Shown here: positions 62,301 to 64,000 of the stretch, one piece after another | Layout: each line of letters starts with the position of its first letter | Position numbering within the stretch: the first letter of the stretch is position 1 | NCBI GenBank assembly: GCA_033239005.1 | Contig: BSQZ01000052.1 | Span: 1,121,001-1,185,000 of the forward strand | From: Lamellibrachia satsuma | Taxonomy: Eukaryota; Annelida; Polychaeta; Sabellida; Siboglinidae | Reading direction: 5' to 3' | Length of the DNA: 64,000 bases | Translations under genes and position numbers: made by a program | Notes under the pieces: generated by a model | Database searches by the model: none | The model's input: the letters and a program-made list of their open reading frames with translations, nothing else | Told to the model about the DNA's origin: nothing

Positions 62301-63465
62301 CAGATTGAGGAACTGCTTCAGCGACGTCTGGTACATCATGTTGACGAAACTCATCTCCGTGATGAGGAAGTAGAGAATGCTTCCACGCGCTGCCACAGGT
62401 CGGTATTCCTCCCGAGCTATGTTGATCTTAATCTCGGTCTCGGCTGCTGTCTGGAGCTTCTGACTGACGTCCAGGGCGGTCACCTTCGTCACATTTAACA
62501 CGTTGATCAAATCCTCGTCATCAACTAACGAACCTTTCGTGCTTGTCAGTCGGTACAGCAGGTTGTCTTCAAGCTCTTTCATCTTGCGTTTGTTCGCCTG
62601 CACATCTTCCATCAGCTTTGCTCGTTCACTTTCCAGCTCCTACACATAATAAACACACACACATAAGTAGGGCGACTGACCACATGTTAAAATATGTATG
62701 TCAACACAGATAAATGGTAGTTTTATCAGTAATTTCCATTCATTTATCAGCATGTACAGAGTGTTGGTAACATCACTGATGCATTACATTACTCAGAGAT
62801 AGAGACTGGATCAACCATCTGTCCAGCTAATTATGCACACTGGCACATGTATGATATTTAGTTTGACTAACATAGAAGATTGTAGCAGAGAACAAATTGG
62901 TTAGTAGAACATGTAAAGTGAAAGGAGAAGACTGAAGGAAGAAGGGGGATCTAACAGAAGAGATCGAAGATTCACACCAAACATTTGTTTCTGAAATTTT
63001 TTTGGCGACACATTATCCAAACTAGAAAAATGCTAACTTAACAAAATAAAACAGACTGAAATTAAGCAAGAAAAGTTTGTTCACACTCAGCGCTATGCTG
63101 CCAACAACATTCATCCAGGCACATACCGATTTCTCAGTGAGAATGACACGCCCCAACAACTGGTCTTCAAGCCCCTTCATCGTCACCGTAAAGTCGATGA
63201 TGACAGTGCGTGCAGAGATCTCGGGAGTGTAGGCTGGATTGGGAAGCTTTGTCGTGATGTACAGTGTGAAGCCGTCCATCACATCTATCTCCTTGTCACC
63301 GACCTTCACCTTGTAAGACCGACCCAGTTTAATGAAGTTCTTCTCTAGGATGTTGTCAAGAGCAGGGTCAAGATCTTCCCCTACGTCTTCTATGAGCAGT
63401 GGTCGGCCGAGGGACAAGGCGTCCTCCAGGTGCTGGCGGAAATACTTGTGGTTCAGGTTGGTCAT
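50008..63465 (-). CDS. Axonemal dynein heavy chain (DNAH5/DNAH8 type, outer arm), 3' eleven exons, partial
   Basis: Exons on the minus strand: 63465-63127, 62639-62281, 61397-61207, 58140-58019, 57512-57191, 55606-55380, 54203-53931, 53108-52846, 52159-51790, 51140-50988, 50391-50008. Their lengths sum to 3,003 bases, and all phases agree, giving exactly 1,000 residues plus TGA. They cover AAA5, AAA6 and the C-terminal domain of the ciliary motor that drives outer-arm sliding with ATP. Landmarks are [106 protein letters not shown] and the terminal [11 protein letters not shown]. The last four fit the DNAH5/8 subgroup best. The N-terminal tail, AAA1-4 and stalk lie beyond the right edge. No inactivating change was seen in the exons. 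Confidence 0.93.
50988..51140 (-). CDS. Dynein heavy chain exon J
   Basis: 51 codons, phase 0 at both ends: [39 protein letters not shown]. Acceptor GACAG, donor CAG|GTTTGT. Confidence 0.92.
51198..51420. repeat. 28-bp minisatellite in dynein intron
   Basis: About eight units of the type CTGTGTTGTTCTCTGTGTTA plus CACTGTTA, starting 60 bases from exon J. Frames through it are artefacts. Confidence 0.9.
51790..52159 (-). CDS. Dynein heavy chain exon I (C-terminal domain start)
   Basis: One base plus 123 codons: [70 protein letters not shown]. Acceptor TACAG, donor AAG|GTAGGC. Confidence 0.92.
52846..53108 (-). CDS. Dynein heavy chain exon H
   Basis: 87 codons plus two bases: [55 protein letters not shown]. 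Acceptor CTTCAG. The intron upstream carries three further copies of this acceptor and exon start (53159-53357). Donor AC|GTGCGT. Confidence 0.92.
53091..53357 (-). repeat. 70-bp tandem repeat containing a 3' splice site
   Basis: Units start at 53091 (68 bp, includes the real exon H start), 53159, 53229 and 53299. On the minus strand each contains TTTCTTCAG (CTTCAG in the real one) followed by the first 34 or so bases of exon H, so the acceptor and exon start are present four times. Confidence 0.93.
53931..54203 (-). CDS. Dynein heavy chain exon G (AAA6)
   Basis: 91 codons, phase 0: [51 protein letters not shown]. The 3' border AAGAAG|GCACGT lacks GT. A GC donor here keeps phase 0 with exon H, while the nearest GT (four bases on) would shift the frame. 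Confidence 0.88.
55380..55606 (-). CDS. Dynein heavy chain exon F (AAA6)
   Basis: Two bases plus 75 codons: [31 protein letters not shown] (the degenerate Walker-B-like strand of AAA6), [18 protein letters not shown]. Acceptor ATTCAG, donor CAG|GTGAGA. Confidence 0.92.
56765..56812. repeat. Short (GTGC)n tract in dynein intron
   Basis: A few GTGC/GCAT units. Confidence 0.8.
57191..57512 (-). CDS. Dynein heavy chain exon E (AAA5-AAA6 linker)
   Basis: 107 codons plus one base: [53 protein letters not shown]. Acceptor CCACAG, donor ATTG|GTGGGT. Confidence 0.92.
58019..58140 (-). CDS. Dynein heavy chain exon D
   Basis: Two bases plus 40 codons: [40 protein letters not shown]. Acceptor ACCAG, donor CAG|GTAAAA. 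It joins exon C as IKG-GAALDL, which confirms the unusual exon C donor position. Confidence 0.9.
58212..58319 (-). repeat. 32-bp donor-containing minisatellite, distal block
   Basis: Just over three units of the same repeat as at 60796-61230, lying close to exon D and separated from the main array by 2.5 kb. Confidence 0.85.
58320..60795. other. 2.5-kb segment splitting the dynein minisatellite
   Basis: It lies inside the exon C-D intron between two blocks of the same 32-bp repeat. It is less AT-rich in 58680-59520 than its surroundings and holds the small open frame at 59307. A degenerate repeat around GGGCCAATAATGGCTGTCA occurs at 59890-60070. No transposase, RT or terminal repeats were recognised. 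Confidence 0.45.
59307..59516 (+). CDS. Possible small single-pass membrane protein (69 aa), nested in the dynein intron
   Basis: On the strand opposite dynein, an ATG in fair context (AAACATGAA) opens 69 codons. The product would have a hydrophilic N-terminus ([17 protein letters not shown]), one hydrophobic helix at about 25-41 ([17 protein letters not shown]) and a short acidic tail. Upstream are two ATTGG (inverted CCAAT) boxes at about 59129 and 59173. An AATAAA lies about 260 bases downstream near 59778. I recognise no family. It may be a real nested gene, an inserted retrogene or chance. Confidence 0.3.
   Translation: MNKSSVPTIVPEQFEQHPLLRWWKSIMLMCLLLLIATLLYCHPPLAPQWPSAIAVDFDIEPNSGSYSHT
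60796..61230 (-). repeat. 32-bp tandem repeat containing the exon C 5' splice site
   Basis: About 13 units. On the minus strand a unit reads GAGTTCATGACCCTGATTAA, then AG|GTACAATCAA, which is the end of exon C plus its donor. The first unit is the real exon end at 61207, and the copies run into the intron. Several keep the AAAG|GTAC donor exactly. Confidence 0.93.
61207..61397 (-). CDS. Dynein heavy chain exon C
   Basis: 63 codons with one split codon at each end. Encodes [28 protein letters not shown] and EEFMTLIKG. The donor is AAAG|GTACAA, and the last 22 coding bases plus donor are tandemly repeated downstream (see 60796-61230). Confidence 0.92.
62281..62639 (-). CDS. Dynein heavy chain exon B (AAA5)
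   Basis: 119 codons plus two bases; acceptor GTGTAG, donor GCAAA|GTCAGT. Carries [35 protein letters not shown] and [14 protein letters not shown]. Confidence 0.92.
63127..63465 (-). CDS. Dynein heavy chain exon A (AAA5)
   Basis: 113 codons, phase 0 to 0; acceptor TTTCAG, donor TCG|GTATGT. Encodes [26 protein letters not shown] and [17 protein letters not shown], the nearly invariant start of the AAA5 region after the stalk. Confidence 0.92.
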
Positions 63466-64000
63466 CTGAAAGTATCACAAGTTTGTTTTGTCTTAACTAC
63501 ATGCACCATTTCCTTTACTGCGCATAAAATAGTATACACTTACTGAATGATACTGGGTTTATGCAGGAGTTGCTTCAGAATGGTGAGCCAAATACAACAT
63601 TCTGAAGCAATTAGGTATTTATTATATGGGTTCATAACTAACATTTCAATACATTTAATGGAATAAAATGGTAGTTTACGCATTATATGACACACGCCGT
63701 TTGAATTAATTGTTCAGCACGCAGGTGACACCGGAATTTTTTTACTGGATGTCACCGTGCAGGACAACACATATCACCACGTTATCAGTAGCAACTATCC
63801 ATGTAATAAATAATTTTTAGGTAATCATCAACACATGCATGCACATATTTTTAGCACAAATGCCATTTTTATACAAACTTAATATTACTCTATTATTGTT
63901 TATGCATACATGTTAGAAATGTTTACATTTCAGAAATGCAAATGCAGGAAATTTATGTGTAAATCGGAGGGTCTCGGTGTATAAGAGAATTGTGCTTAAA
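63466..64000 (-). other. Dynein intron running off the window
   Basis: Upstream intron of exon A. No further exon was seen before the right edge. Confidence 0.6.
63570..63610. repeat. 13-bp perfect inverted repeat, shared with 2.55 kb
   Basis: TTGCTTCAGAATG (63570-63582) and its complement (63598-63610) around 15 bases. The surrounding sequence from 63533 resembles 2513-2575 (GAGTTGCTTCAGAATG shared), suggesting a small dispersed element. Confidence 0.6.

Overview
This is nuclear DNA from an animal. Genes are split by introns with GT/AG borders, the composition is AT-rich, and the window holds many microsatellites and decayed transposons. An axonemal dynein heavy chain points to a ciliated animal. 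A Golgi HNK-1-type sulfotransferase and two GT77-like (Nucleotid_trans) glycosyltransferases, together with the mix of LINE, DIRS, Gypsy, hAT and tRNA-derived SINE copies, fit a marine invertebrate bilaterian. I favour a lophotrochozoan such as a mollusc, but the sequence alone does not settle the phylum.

Layout. 0.9-2.4 kb: the last two recognisable exons of a carbohydrate sulfotransferase (minus strand). 3 kb: a hAT transposase tail. 5-11 kb: an RTE-like LINE with an internal deletion, then a frameshifted Gypsy element (gag to integrase, minus strand) that splits a dispersed repeat. 13.7-14.3 kb: a 34-bp tandem array; just after it lies a cluster of same-strand AGGTCA motifs. 15.8-18.0 kb: a broken DIRS-like tyrosine-recombinase retrotransposon. 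18.5-20.2 kb: a LINE carrying a second, 5'-truncated LINE with a target-site duplication. 22-23 kb: a LINE fragment holding a small TIR element. 26.7-27.4 kb: another copy of the same LINE, flanked on both sides by (AT)n. 27.5-29.0 kb: intronless glycosyltransferase paralog 1 (plus). 30.4-31.8 kb: hAT transposase remnant. 34.6-35.6 kb: a 17-copy 55-bp satellite. 40.7-41.0 kb: a foldback element. 42.5-44.8 kb: glycosyltransferase paralog 2, two exons (plus). 45.05-47.85 kb: a nearly complete but inactive LINE (minus). 50.0-63.5 kb: the last 11 exons (1,000 residues) of an outer-arm-type axonemal dynein heavy chain (minus), running off the right edge.

The host genes do not form one pathway. The sulfotransferase and the two glycosyltransferases are all predicted type II Golgi enzymes of glycan assembly and could share a secretory route; the dynein is a ciliary motor. 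No prokaryote-like operon, CRISPR array or defence system is present.

The most unusual signals are in the dynein gene. One minisatellite has amplified an exon end with its 5' splice donor, another has amplified an exon start with its 3' splice acceptor, and one intron appears to use a GC donor. A second theme is (AT)n arrays that sit at the same Tyr-Ile-coding point of the reverse transcriptase in two independent LINE copies.
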